64,000 bases of DNA from Atherinomorus stipes (lineage: Eukaryota > Chordata > Actinopteri > Atheriniformes > Atherinidae). Shown here piece by piece: positions 13,086-24,340 of this stretch. The stretch covers positions 248,001 to 312,000 of the forward strand of contig JALJCO010003893.1 of the NCBI GenBank assembly GCA_023101725.1, given 5' to 3'. Under the pieces are notes generated by a model. The model was not told the origin of the DNA. It searched no databases and saw only the letters and a list, made by a program, of their open reading frames with translations. The position numbers and the translations under genes were made by a program. Numbering within the stretch: position 1 is the stretch's first letter; each line of letters begins with the position of its first letter.

Positions 13086-13569
13086 GGTCAATACTAAATG
13101 GATAGAGCAATAAAGCTCTTCATACATTAAATCTCTAACATCAGGTATTATCCATCATACTGAAACGTAATGACAAAGGATATGAAAAAAATGTATTGAT
13201 GCAATAACTAGATGACACCTCCATATTGTGGATATCTAACTGGAGAATCCGCAGCAAAACAAGAAATGGACAATAGCTCACGTAACCAGATTGGTTGTCC
13301 TGCAAGTTTAAGCCTAACATTGCATCCACCTCAGCATCAAACATAGTCAAAATGGACACAAGTACATCAGGAAATCACAAAATCTAAGACAAATCATAAA
13401 AAGGTCTTAAATCAAAGTCTTCATTTAGACCCTTTGGTGTTACAGTGTCCAAAGTGTATATTCAATATGCCTCCCTTTTTGGAAGGATGGAGTAAACATT
13501 ACCCCCCCCCCCCCCCCCCCCCCCCCCTGCTGGGCGGTTTTACTAGTTCTATTCCCAGATATCTCAGGG
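13086..13569. other. Unassigned repeat-like sequence with a C26 run
   Basis: TAGACCCTTTGGTGTTACAG (13428) and AATATGCCTCCCTTTTTGG (13460) look like parts of a dispersed repeat. Then a run of 26 C at 13502-13527 leads into the Tc1 copy B. No family is named. Confidence 0.35.
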
Positions 13570-14228
13570 AGGACACAACAGTGAAACACGGTGGTGGCAG
13601 CATCATTCTATGGGGGAATTTTCCGCTGCAGGTACAGGACAACTGGTTGCAATTTAAGGAAAGATGAATGTGACCAAGTACAGAGAGATCCTGGAAGAAA
13701 ACCTCTTCCAGAGTTCAGGACCTCAGTCTGGGCCGAAGGTTCACCTTCCAACAAGACAATGACCCTCAGCACACAGCTAAAATAACAAAGGAGTGGCTTC
13801 AGAACAACTCTGTGACCATTCTTGATTGGCCCAGTCAGAGCTCTGACTTAAACCCAATTGAGCATCTCTGGAGAAACCTGAAAATGGCTGTCCGCCACTG
13901 TTCACCATCCAACCTGACAGAACTGGAGAGGATCTGCAAGGAAGAACGCAGAAGATCCCAAATCCAGGTGTGAAACTTGTTGCATCATTGCTAAGAAGAC
14001 TCATGGCTGTACGAGCTCAAAAGGTAGTACTGAGAAAAGGGTCTGAATACATATGACCATGTGATATTTCAGTTTTTCTTTTTTAAATAAATTTGTTAAA
14101 ATTTCTACATTTCTGTTTTTTTCTGTCAAGATGGGGTGCTGATTGTACATTAATGAGACATAAAATAAACTTTTTAATTTTGGCAAATGGCTGCAGTGAA
14201 ACAGAGTGAACTCATTTCACACACTCTT
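13570..14228 (+). mobile_element. Tc1-like transposon copy B, 3' part
   Basis: The same family and orientation as copy A. It begins inside the transposase at GTGAAACACGGTGGTGGC and runs to the right terminal repeat. The right end, read in reverse, matches the start of copy A (CTCTGTTTCATTGCAGCCATTTGC). The 5' part is missing. The region 13580-13700 overlaps copy A 11235-11327, so the two are separate truncated insertions, not one interrupted copy. Confidence 0.85.
13578..13972 (+). pseudogene. Tc1-like transposase, C-terminal part
   Basis: In one frame from about 13748 the sequence reads [12 protein letters not shown], the second catalytic aspartate block, then [20 protein letters not shown] with the third acidic position near 13850, and continues to a C-terminal RRSQIQ near 13967. 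The upstream HGGGSI block is separated by frame changes. It lacks the DNA-binding half and is dead. Confidence 0.82.
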
Positions 14229-15322
14229 TTTACACTTCAAGGGGGATATTCCCCTTAAGCCTCACTGATGGTCCTATGGTGTCCCATACCTCAGTTTAAT
14301 GAAGGGTATTAATTTGTCTGTTTCGCCTTTCTTAGTTGTGATCTTAGACAACTCTCTTGTCCTGTCTTTATGCTCTTTATCTGCTCACATGTCAAATATT
14401 GCAGTCATTTGCTGTTTCTTTGGATATTTCTTTCTTTTGTTCTGTTCTCTGTCCATATTATCCAACACTGCTTTAATAATGCTGAGGTCTAGGTTCTGTG
14501 GAGGTCCATCCCTCCATTAGACTTGGGGTATGGGTAATGTTGTAGTCAAGACCATACCTCCAAGACCAAGACATTACAGAGACCAAGACCAAGACAATAC
14601 AGAGACCAGGAACCCAGAAAAGGGCCAAGACGTTTCCGAGACCAGGGACCAAAACCTAGACATTGTGCAAGACTGGGCAATGTCTTGGTCTCGGTCCCTG
14701 ATCTCGGTAATGTCTTACGCTGCTTTCAGACTTGCATTGTGGAACGTGAGCGGTAATGTCCATCCTCTCTTTAACCAGACTCGTCTTTTCAATCCTGTTT
14801 CTGCCTCGTGCACTTATTGCGCCCCTGCCACGTTCAGACATAAGGAAATGTTCCAGATAAGTCATTATAGCCACACTGTCCTTTCAACTCTGTTCAAAAC
14901 ATTTTCTTGTGCATTCAGCCAAAATGACCTGCTGCAACATTTCCACTCTTATGACATGGGGTCCAGCTGGTACATGTCTGCTCAAGGACGAAATTTTGAT
15001 TTCAAAGGTGGGGGGGCACAAGTATTATTAATAAACCTGGCAGCGGCCGAACTAGTTAAGATAAGCATCACAAAAGGTGGAATATTTATGAGCAACTTCT
15101 AATTTAAGTAATTACAGTAATGACAAAAATACTGCGAAATAAAGTAGTGCATGGCCCTCCCTACTTTGAGTTCCTGACCAGCTCATGAACTCACTGCTAA
15201 TCACTGACTACCGTTTCTTACCAGTAAGATAATGCATTCACATGTTTACAGACTTTTTAGTACACTAACCTCAGTTAAACACTGTACTTGGCCTGTTTGC
15301 TTCTTTCATCTGACAAAATAAG
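14229..15322. other. Unassigned DNA with AGACCA-rich inverted repeat
   Basis: Bases 14548-14710 are full of CAAGACC/GAGACC words, and the right part (TGTCTTGGTCTCGG) is their inverse, so the stretch can fold back. Bases 14710-15110 resemble low-copy repeat with no domain; the ORF at 14530-15102 runs through this repeat and is not accepted as a gene. Confidence 0.4.
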
Positions 15323-15324
15323 TA

Positions 15325-15862
15325 CAGTCATCCTAAAATTATTCATACCCTAAATTTATAGAAGGAAAAAAAAATCAGTTGTCAATGAATTAAGTGGAAA
15401 TTGACAAAAGTAATAAAAAATAGAAATTCTATGAAAATTATGAGATTGATTTTGAATCGTGGTTTGAAAGAAATATTAAAGTCAAACACACAAAAAATAA
15501 AATAAGTAAACTAGCATGATGGGGCTCCTGAACTAAAACTTTGTTGAGCAACACTTTGAGGCAATCACTGTAATCAGGTGTTTTCTGTAATGTTCAAAAA
15601 AACTTGAGCACCTGTTAACATGTATGTTGGACCACATTTTGTGGGCAAGGTGTACTAATGTGTCTTGGATCGTTTTTATTTATTTATTTATTTATTTTAA
15701 AGTAATTTTAAACTATAATTAAAAAACAATCATTTCACTAAAATATAATTTTGTAAATTTTTATTTATTATTAGTTTATTTAATTTTCTTGTTATTTGAA
15801 TTACTATTGTCAATTTAGCCTCTTCTTTAGATGGGGGTTATGAATAATTTTGAGGATGACTG
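15325..15862. mobile_element. Complete Tc1-type MITE with TA duplication
   Basis: Left end CAGTCATCCTAAAATTATTCATA and right end TATGAATAATTTTGAGGATGACTG are inverted repeats, flanked by TA on both sides (15323-15324 and 15863-15864). The 538-bp copy has no transposase. It serves as the intact reference for the copy at 31330 that was interrupted by the large foldback element. Confidence 0.88.
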
Positions 15863-15972
15863 TAGATGCAGGTGTTTTAACTTTGAAATCTCTGATACAC
15901 ATAGGGGATTATCACGCTTCCGTGTTCCAGCTTCCAGAACTTGAAACACCGGGCCGGTTCTCTTCCGGTCTG

Positions 15973-16116
15973 GTTCAATGTCCCTGCTCTGTTCCACTTT
16001 GTAAATTGAATAAACGCCAACCCTACTTAAATTTTCATGGATTCCCGACTGAAGTGATACTAAGGAAGAAGTGGATCAAAGCGATTCGCCGGAGTGAAGG
16101 GCTGAACTTTATAATA
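15973..16116 (+). pseudogene. THAP zinc-finger domain fragment in the left arm
   Basis: In frame the arm reads CPCSVPLCKLNKRQPYL, then NFHGFP, then LRKKWIKAIRRSE. This has the THAP order: a C-x2/4-C pair, the FP pair, and the conserved W followed by a basic helix. The second zinc-binding C..H pair is not clearly present, so only the first half of the domain is kept. THAP domains bind DNA in transposases and in derived host regulators. The enclosing frame (15850-16155) has no downstream nuclease. Confidence 0.75.
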
Positions 16117-16454
16117 AAGAACGTAGCATGTTTGTTTGTAGCGGCACTTCAATGATGCAGACTACACAGCTAGCATTAGCAGGCTAGTATTAGCTGACGT
16201 GCCTAACTTTGTGCGTCTTAAAACACACAAGCATCTAAAAATCGGGTCTGTACCCCCCCGTTTCCAGTGAAACAACTGGGGACTGCCAAGAAAGGAGACG
16301 CTTTTAGATGCTTGTGTGTTTTCAGCCGCACAAAGTTAGGCACGTCATCAAGCTAGCTAAAGCTAGCCTGCTAACACCAGCTGTGTAGTCTGCCGGCTAC
16401 AAACGTGCTGTGTTGTTTTATTATAAACTTTGGCCCTTCCCTGCGCGAATCGAT

Positions 16455-16570
16455 CACTTCGATCTAGTTTGTGCTTAGCATCACTTCAGTCGGGAATCAA
16501 TGAAAACTTAAGTATGGTTGGCGTTTATCCGATTTACAAAGTCTAACAGAGCAGGGACGGCTATTGTTAA
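16455..16570 (-). pseudogene. THAP-domain fragment in the right arm (mirror copy)
   Basis: Read on the minus strand the arm gives PCSVRLCKSDKRQPYLSFH, a stop, then FPTEVM, so the same THAP half is present. It differs from the left-arm copy at several positions and has in-frame stops. Its presence in both arms shows that the arms arose by inverted duplication of one coding segment. Confidence 0.7.
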
Positions 16571-16646
16571 AATGGCCCGGAAGAGGAAATGCCTAGATTC
16601 CGGAAAGTTTCGGAAAGCGTGATAATCCCCTATTATCACCTAACAA

Positions 16647-17085
16647 TGCTTCATGGGCCATGTACCTCGCGGCCATTCGTTTTTCGTTTTGATATCAAAA
16701 AATGAAAAACGAGAATCCAACCTATTTCCGGTTTTCATTTGGAAGAAGGTAAACAAAAAAGGAAACGAGTCATCTTCTGTTTTTCGTTTTGAAATCGGAA
16801 ATCGAAAAACGGAAAACAAACCTTTATCTGATTTTCTATTCAAAGGTTTATTTTTACAATGTCTGGAAACAAAATATGACCAAAATTCATTTCTCAATCT
16901 TGCCTTGGCTTGAACTGGAAGAGCGTTCTTCTTCTGCTGCTGCTGCTGAAACTACCCTGCGGCATATGGACCAATCACGTGACTTTGTTCGCTCACACCG
17001 ACCTCCACCTACTACTATGGGCTCAGCTGCTACAGCTAGCAGCTTGCCTCAGGAAATAATGGTTGATTCCTGTTCTACTGGGTTT
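16647..17085 (+). mobile_element. Lone arm of the large foldback family
   Basis: From TGTACCTCGCGGCCATTCG (about 16662) through CTTGCCTCAGGAAATAATGGTTGATT (about 17066) it follows the outer arm of the 31668-35133 element with scattered differences, including the CGTTTTTCGTTTTGATATC block and GACCAATCAC...GTTCGCTCACAC. Homology stops just after the ATGGTTGATT start of the THAP sequence. No inverted partner was found nearby, so it is a truncated copy. Confidence 0.85.
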
Positions 17086-17825
17086 AAAGGGACTAGAGCC
17101 AGGAATTTAAAAACAAACAAACATGCATGTCCATTTTTTTAAATACTAATGGGTGATGAAGCGCTAAATACCAAAAATAACGTTTCCACCCACGTTTCTC
17201 TCCATTGCTCTGAACAGGCTTGAACAAGCTTAGGGTCTGGTAAATGGTTTTTCCTGGTCTAGTTTAACTTTGGACACACTAATTATGTAATATATCTCAG
17301 TTGGCCAGGGGAGTGAGCCTGAAGAGATTTTTTTTTATGGGTGGCCAGAGAAAACAGTAGGGTGTCCAAGACTTATTAAAAGATAACTTTCGTTTCTTTC
17401 CACCTGAACCTTATTTCTAGAAATTTATACATGTATTTCCTCACCAGTAACATTTCTGCATCACTCTGATTCCTTTGGACGATTTATTGCCTTGAACAGG
17501 CGGTGTGCTGCAAAATGCGCTGCAATTTGGTGTCCGAATTTCCCGCGATGCCCTGCGGACGTGACGACAAATGACGCTACATCCGCTGTCTTAATACAGG
17601 AAGAAGACAGTCGCTGTAATTTCAAACACTTTAAGCGATAGTTATGGATTCTTCTGCCATCAGCAGCTGCCGTCCAGATCAACTGAAAGACCACTAAAAA
17701 GTGTAACTACGAAGAAAAAGTGTAGTAAACAACATTATAGCTTCAGTTTGTGCTCGCTCCTGTAACGGCTTGGCTCATGGCTGCAGTTATCCGAAGTGCC
17801 AGTCGCAGGAGTCGCAAGTTTCGTT
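17086..17825. repeat. Dispersed repeat block (second copy at 37430-37680) and unassigned DNA
   Basis: Bases 17232-17475 (GGTCTGGTAAATGG...TTTCCTCACCAGTA...GCATCACTCTG) recur with few changes at 37432-37670 in the same orientation. Bases 17480-17825 are unassigned; the minus ORF at 17461-17694 has no domain. Confidence 0.7.
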
Positions 17826-18895
17826 TCTTAGTCTTGCCTCAAGTCAATTTAACTGCAGCATTTGATACTGTTGACCACAATATTTTGATCTCACGTTCAG
17901 AACATTGTGCTGGCATAACAGGGGTGGCCCTGGATTGGTTCAGGTCCTATTTGAAAGACAGAACCTTCTCTGTCTGCCTTGGGGATTGCGAGTCTTCTTG
18001 TACTCCATTGTTGTATGGAGTGCCACAGGGGTCCATTTTGGGCCCACTCTTATTTTCTTTATACCTGCTTCCCCTTGGCTCAATTATTAGGAAGTATGGC
18101 ATTTGATTTCAATGTTATGCAGATGACTGCCAGATCTACCTTCTGCTAAAAAAGAAGGATGGGCTCTCTCTGAACTCTCTTCAAGCATTTTTATACAACA
18201 TTAAGTCTTGGATGGCACTGAATTTTCTTAATCTTAATGATTCAAAAACTGAGATGATGGTGTTTGGACTCGAATCTACTGGTTCTAGATGATCTGAAGG
18301 TGTTTTCCAAGTCAGAGATTGTAAACTTTGGTTTTAAAATGGATCCTGAGCTAAAGCTTGAAAGCCAGATTCGCTCAGTTCTCAAGGCCAGCTTTTTTCA
18401 TCTGAGGCAACTGGCCAAAATGAAACTCCTTTTAGCACGTAAGCACTTTGAAACTGTAATCCATACCTTTGTAACAATCCGGCTGGATTACTGTGATGCA
18501 CTTTACTTTGGGATGAGTCAGTCTTAACTACAGCTTGTCCAACATGCAGCTGCACGTCTTTTAACTGGCACACGCAAGCATGAGGACATCACCCCAATTC
18601 TATCCTCTCTTCATTGGCTGCCCGTGCAGTTTAGGATCCATTTTAAACTACTTTTATTTGCTTTAAGTGAATGGTCTTGCCCCGCAGTACCTCTCTGAGC
18701 TCCTTTGCCCCTACACTCCCTCTTGATCTCTTAGGTCGGTTGACCAGCTCCTCCTAGTTGTGCCCAGGGCCAGTAGGTAGCTCAGAGGGGACCGGGCTTT
18801 TGCGGTGGCTGCACCTACACTTTGAAATAAGTTGCCATTGCACATCCGACAGGCCTCTTCTTTAACAGTTTATAAGTCTCTTCTTAAATCTTATT
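17826..18895 (+). pseudogene. LINE reverse transcriptase pseudogene (L2/CR1 type, distinct from the one at base 1)
   Basis: Starting inside RT, it reads NLTAAFDTVDHNIL (17850), GVPQGSILGPLLFSLYLLP (18020), then in a new frame CYADDCQIYLLL (18113), FLNLNDSKTEMMVFG (18223), HTFVTIRLDYCDALYFG (18463) and LSSLHWLPVQ (18604). A stop after KYGI, further stops and frame changes make it dead. The 5' half is absent, as is normal for 5'-truncated LINE insertions. Confidence 0.9.
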
Positions 18896-19110
18896 TATTT
18901 GCTTTGGCATTTGGCCCAACATGACATGTTGACATTTTGATTGGTTTTGATTTGTTTTAACTGCTTTCTAGTTTTATATTTTTTTCATGGTAGTTAACTC
19001 CATTAATTTTATTATGATTATGTTGTTTTATCTTATGTCTACACTGTAGCACTTTGGTCAACTTTGTTGTTTTAATAGTGCATTATAAATAAAGTTGCTA
19101 TTGCTATTGC
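18896..19110 (+). mobile_element. 3' UTR and tail of the LINE at 17826
   Basis: The sequence ends TAATAGTGCATTATAAATAAAGTTGCTATTGCTATTGC. The AATAAA plus a short tandem ATTGCT tail is the LINE 3' terminus. Confidence 0.85.
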
Positions 19111-19844
19111 TGACACTTCAGTCTTCCACTTACTCAAAGTGAAAGATAAGCTGTTCATTAAAAGAACTTTAAACCACTTTGTTGTGGTACCAACATGTTA
19201 TTTTATGCCTGACAAACTGTCAATGTTGTTTATTTAATTGTATTCATCATTATTCCATCTACATTTTTTTTCTTTAGAAACTGACTAACTGACTGACTAA
19301 TTATTGTTATGTTATTATTTCATATAAATGTTATATTGTTAAAACAAAAACAAAACAAAAAAAGAAAAGAGTGAGCTTTTTGCAGTGTTGAATTTTCCCT
19401 CTAGGATAAATAAAGTATTTCTCATTTATCATTCATTTTCAAACAGCTGAACTTTTTTTTTTTTTTTTTTCTATTATTAAAAGGATATTAATCCCATGTG
19501 GTTAGAATCTGGTCTGATTGCGCATTCATGTGGAGCTTTAACAATGGAGTGTAAAAAGCATGATTAAACGTGATGACATGCTGAGATACACGCTGAGACA
19601 TTTTATACAGCTGGTCAGATGTAACACAGATGCCCACGTAGTCATCAAATGTGTTATCAGCTATGGAAACTTTTAACAACGCTGTTTGGGAGCTGTATCA
19701 ACCCCAGAACTGCTTTTACTAGGTCAACCATAAACAATGCACACATGTACCATCTCCCACTTCACACAAATTCTGCTTCACACTCGGACAGATCCAATGT
19801 TTGTCTAAACACTGAAGCCAAAGATGCATCCTCTCAGCTGTATC
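19111..19844. other. Unassigned DNA with another LINE-like 3' end
   Basis: Bases 19265-19430 (AGCTTTTTGCAGTGTTGAATTTTCCCTCTAGGATAAATAAAGTATTTCTCATTT) look like a LINE 3' UTR end and recur at 59760-59890. A run of T lies at 19450-19470. No gene is seen. Confidence 0.45.
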
Positions 19845-19847
19845 AAT

Positions 19848-20469
19848 AGCTGGGTTTCCATAACACTTTTTTGTCCAGCAGACAGTTCCTGACTGATGTG
19901 GTGATGCAGCTGTTGATACGAAGGTGCAGTCATACAATGTTATCCTATGGTCATGTTTTATTAAATCCTGGTGACATATAATTAATATGTGGGAACGAGA
20001 TAACCGAGTCGTGGTGTTACAAATGTGTGCAAACGACATAAACAGCTCGTGGCCAGTCGTTAATACATGAAGAACTTAAACTATCTGTATCATGTCCTAA
20101 ATGAACTCAGCTTGCTGAGTTACGGTAATTTGGGGGATTTTTCATATATGTGACTGATAAAACTTCCCCCATCACTCTGATTTCACAATTATTGCTTGTA
20201 AATGATCATATTCATCATAATTAAGAAGGAATAACTGGATTTTAACCTCCCTACATCACGCTTGATGGCATTTCATTGTGAAAAAAGTGTTTCCATTACA
20301 CTTATGCGAAAAACTGCTTTATCTAAACATCTGAATTCACGCTTCATGAAATCGTAAAAACTTTTTTGCGGTATTTGAGAATTTTTTCGAAATTCAGGTG
20401 TTTCCATTAGAGGCTTTTAATTGTAATATTTAGGTTTTGCGCAATTCCAGGCATAATGGAAACCCAGCT
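19848..20469. mobile_element. Harbinger-like MITE (AGCTGGGTTTCCAT) with AAT duplication
   Basis: The 622-bp element starts AGCTGGGTTTCCAT and ends ATGGAAACCCAGCT, with AAT on both sides (19845-19847, 20470-20472). It has no coding capacity. Terminal words resemble the AGCCCCGTTTCCA element at 11328, which has the same target triplet, so both may be mobilised by related transposases. Confidence 0.82.
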
Positions 20470-20472
20470 AAT

Positions 20473-21437
20473 GTCTACTAATACAAGATCAGGATCCTAT
20501 TACAGTTTGGGGGCAGCTCTGCCCAAATAGCTTTAAAGTACATACTTTTCTATTGGCCGCACCAATGTAGGTGCAATGAACTCAATTCAGTTTACACATC
20601 AAGATGGATTATAGTATTACAAGTATTCAAGGTATGGATCTGTTAAAGTTATGTAATTCATATCCAGTTTCTCCAGTGTTTTACTGTCTTGATAAGCTCC
20701 TAAAAGTATGGGCACAGTGTTTTCTTTGTGAATTTAGGGAAAGAGAAAAATCTTGCCTGAAATATTTTGGACAATAGCAGCTACCATGGTCACAGAAACA
20801 AAACTAGTTTAGTTTTTTGTGCAGTGGTTCAAGGAAACCTCATCCTGTTATTAAAAGGGTTACACAACTATTCAAAATTAAAAAATTTTAACAGTAATAA
20901 AAAAAAGGGTGCTATCTTGTCTTAAATGCTTGGTTACTGCACTGTAAAATGTTTAACTTCAAAATAGGAGTTTAATGGCTGCATTAAAATTTTGATTTGA
21001 ATGGGATTTTTTATGCGTATTTAAGATGTGTTCGATTAAGTATTTTTATTTGTAACAACAACACACCAGAAGTTCGTTCATTTGACACAGAACAGTACAT
21101 TAGGTCAACAAAAATGTCAAAATTCAGTTCACAGTGTGTGATATTAGATGCCATTGTAAAACTTCATCTTTGATTTTGAACAATGTGGGCAAGGCTATGG
21201 CAGAAGTTTATTTCTCCAAACTCCAATATCACTGGTCCTTGTGTGTACTTTCTGTCATCATGCAACAGTGGACAGAACATGTTTGATGGTCAAGATTTGC
21301 CCTTGTACTCTGTGTGTGTTCAGCCTAATTCAACAGCAACCTCTCTACTCTCCTTCATCTGAAATTATTGCATGTGTACAGAAATTTACTCAGGCTGCAT
21401 TCAGAATTTAAACCGATTTCATGCCTGTGTTTTCCAG
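20473..21437. other. Unassigned intron or 5' flank of the naaladl2-like gene
   Basis: AT-rich DNA without recognised repeat or exon. The last bases, TGCCTGTGTTTTCCAG, form a splice acceptor for the next exon. Confidence 0.5.
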
Positions 21438-21614
21438 GTGGTATCATGGCATATCGGAAGGTGTGTGATGCCCAGGGGGGCCCACTGGATGGTGAGGGTC
21501 TGCACTGCTCTGGAGCTCTGGACCTAGACTGGGATCTGGACAAAGAGGAATTACAGGAACCAGGGCCCGGCATTGACCGCATGCAGATGCAACATGTTGA
21601 CTGCCAAAGATCAG
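21438..21614 (+). CDS. naaladl2: naaladl2-like, first coding exon seen (cytosolic N-terminus)
   Basis: The exon lies between acceptor TTTTCCAG at 21430-21437 and donor GTTAGA at 21615. An ATG at 21446 gives MAYRKV, then ALDLDWDLDKEELQEP, which match the N-terminus of vertebrate NAALADL2 (MAYQKV and an acidic ALDLEWD-type stretch). From that ATG the exon holds 56 codons plus one base (phase 1). The frame is also open 5' of this ATG to the exon edge, and the mammalian protein begins earlier, so a preceding coding exon outside this region is possible. The protein is a type II membrane glycoprotein-like member of the M28/transferrin-receptor family regarded as an inactive peptidase. No catalytic part is in this exon. 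Confidence 0.88.
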
Positions 21615-22269
21615 GTTAGAGATGGCTGGCAGCTCAAAAACCACAAGTCTGATTTCATGAAGGAACAGCTCAAGTTACTTATTTGTCCTCTTTACTGAGA
21701 ATGCAATTACAGTCATTTGTATCTGGATTCATTAAAGGCAACATGTGCTAGAATTACTGACATCTAGTGATGAAGACGGACATAGAAATTTCTTAAAAGT
21801 TGTGGATGGATAGTGGCTGACAGAGGCCAAAATTCTTCCAGACATTCCATTTAATTTTTATTTGGATCACTACTAGCTGAAGCCACCAGCTGCTGCTACT
21901 ATTAAAATAAGCATGTTTCTATCTGTGAGTGGATTTAGTGGCCTCGGGTATAGCAATGACTGCACTGCAAGTAACAACTTCAATGTTGTGTACATCTGTA
22001 CTGTCTCTGTATATGGTCCTTTTAAGGCAAATTTTAAAGCTAAATGGTGCTATCAGACAAAGCTGGTCATGCAGTTTTACACCTCACAGGGTTCTCCCGT
22101 CACACACAGAGTTGTTTGTCCATTCTGAAACACTGTTGTGAAAATAGTGGCACAAATATGGAAGCTGCCAAGTATGTAGACCAACGGCAAGTGGATAAAA
22201 ACCCTTGCCAAAAAAATACAAACAAAAAAAGTCACTACCAAACATGAACGGTCACACACTTAAATGTTT

Positions 22270-23040
22270 CTTCCCTCCATCCCTCCATCACATTTTGTTG
22301 GGTTGCAAGACCAGCTTAACTCAAGGAAGATACACCTGGTACCACAACCAATTGCTGAAGTGCTTGGCTGCTGAACTTGAGAAAAAGAAGATAACCGCCA
22401 ATGCCATGCCTCTTATTGCCCAGCCTACCATCACACAGGAAACAACCTTCGTTCGGGAAGGAGAGAAACGGCGGACTAAGTCATCTCGTCCGCTTTCGGG
22501 TCCACTAAAAGCAGCCCGGGATTGGGTTAAGCAGGTGGACCTTAGTCAGGGGCTCACCTTCCCACCCGAAATTGCAGCAACCAACCTCCGCCCAGACCTG
22601 CTCCTCTGGTCCAAATCAAGCAACATGTCTTCATCGTTGAATTGACCGTCCCATTGGAGGATGCCATCAATGAAGCAAACTAACGGAAGAGGTTGCGGTA
22701 TGCCAACTTAGCAGCTGAAGCAGAGAGGCAGGGCTGAAATGTGAAAGTGTGGCCAGTGGAGGTGGGCTGCAGAGGCTTTGTAGCCAGATTCACCACAAGG
22801 AAATAGGGATCAGAGGGTATACCCAACGGAGGGCAATCAAAGAACTTGCCAGTGCAGCAGAACGGAGCAGTCACTGGCTGTCGCTGAAATGGACGGACAC
22901 AACATGGGCTGCAAAATAACAGCATGGTGCCATCTGCACGACACACACCTGGGTCTGATCAGCCCGTGGTGGGCTAACCTTGGCAGAGGATGTCTTGTTA
23001 AAAGTGGCCAAAACACCCGATGAGGTCGGGGCACACAATT
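22270..23040 (+). pseudogene. Decayed endonuclease end of a retroelement (restriction-like type suspected)
   Basis: In one frame the start reads ILLGCKTSLTQGRYTWYHNQ and LRPDLLLWS near 22590; after a frame change VFIVELTVP (22640), RKRLRYANLAAEAE (22685) and VKVWPVEVGCRGFVA (22743) follow. The order ARDW...LRPD...ELTVP...VEVGCRGF is the pattern I associate with the C-terminal nuclease region of non-LTR elements with a restriction-like endonuclease (PD...E). Several stops make it dead. The family is inferred from the motif order only. Confidence 0.6.
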
Positions 23041-23149
23041 GATAATGTGTGTGTGGATGATGCGGGTGGCATCAAGTGATCATTGCTACATTTCACCCCA
23101 CTCAAGAGGACATCTTCAACCCATTCAGTTTTTGTGCTAAATATATATA

Positions 23150-24340
23150 GGGATCTTTAACATCTAGCCCTAGTAAGAAATCATTGGATTGCCTTTAGCT
23201 TTGACTTCTAACAGCAATGCTGTGGCATTATATTGATAAGATTCAGCAATATTACAAGACTTATTTCCATTCAGTGTTGCATTAAATTTTCACCAAGATC
23301 TTGTACTGATGATGAGTCTGTTCACTGTACAAAGCCTTCTCCAGCAAATCTCAAAGATTATCAATGGGGTTCAGGTCTGGACTCTGTGGTGGCCAATCCA
23401 TGTGTGAAAATGAAGATTCATGTCTTTCACAATCTGAACCCCTGTTGTCATCTTAGAACATGTTCGTGCCATAAGCGAAGAAAAAAATAATCTATTAATG
23501 GAATAATCTGGTCATTCACCATCAGGCGGTCATTCAATATTTAGGCTCATAATGTTGCTTAACCTAGACCTGGACCTAGACCTGGACCTAGACCTGACCA
23601 AGTGCAGCAGCTCCAGATCATAGACTGACCCACAAGCTGATACAGTCGGCACTACTCATGATTGTTGTATCACTTTATCTTCTTCTCTTCGGACCCTGGT
23701 GTGCCCAACAATCTGGAACGGGGAAATCTGGACTTATCAGACCACATGACCTTCTTCCACTGTTCCAGAGTCCAATCTGTATGCTGAAACTGAAGCCTTT
23801 TTTCAGTTACCTTCATTGATTAGTGGTTTTCTTATGGCTACACAGCTGTTCAGTCCCAATCCACTGAATTCCCTTCACATTGTTCATGTGAAAATGTTAT
23901 TGCATTCACTATTAAACATAGCCCTGAGTTCTACTGTTGTTTCTCTTCAGTTTGATTTCACCAGACATTTAAATGATCACCATTACAATCATTCAGGATG
24001 TTTTCCACATTTGTTTCCCACTATCCTTCCAGTTTTTAATAATGCTTTGGGCAGTTCTTAACCCAGTTTTAGTAGTTGCTGCATCTCTTTAGATGTTTTC
24101 TCTGCGTCACACCAATGATTTGTCCCCCCTTTTATAGAATAACATTTTTTCCATGACCACAGGATGTGTCTTTCACTTGGTTGTTTAAAAAATGTGAAGC
24201 TACTTACTGTGTCCGTTTGAATTAAATAACTTGTTGCCAGCTGAAAAAATAATTGCCCATGCAGTAATTATCCAATAGAAAGCTTGTGTTAATTTCTTTG
24301 TTAAATCCAGATGGTCACCTTTTTGAGGACAGGAGTGTAA
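23150..24340 (-). mobile_element. Tc1-like element, decayed, minus strand
   Basis: On the minus strand, 23355-23405 reads [15 protein letters not shown], the third catalytic block of Tc1 transposases. The rest of the transposase is unreadable. The higher-coordinate end reads, in reverse, TTACACTCCTGTCCTCAAAAAGG near 24340, a Tc1-like terminus. The 23170-23480 part recurs at 62395-62655. A short GGACCTAGACCT array lies at 23568-23596. Confidence 0.7.

Larger units (their letters stand above)
15903..16631. mobile_element. Palindromic foldback element carrying THAP-domain sequence in both arms
   Basis: AGGGGATTATCACGC at 15903 and GCGTGATAATCCCCT ending at 16631 are the tips of arms of about 330 bases each (15903-16240 and 16300-16631), with a short spacer around 16262. 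AT flanks both sides and may be a 2-bp duplication, although it could also extend the terminal repeat. A 2-bp AT duplication together with a THAP domain fits the ISL2EU group as I know it; this assignment is inference. Confidence 0.85.

Noticed and set aside
14530..15102. 190-residue ORF
   Set aside because: The first third is AGACCA-type inverted repeat and the rest has no recognised domain or splice signals.
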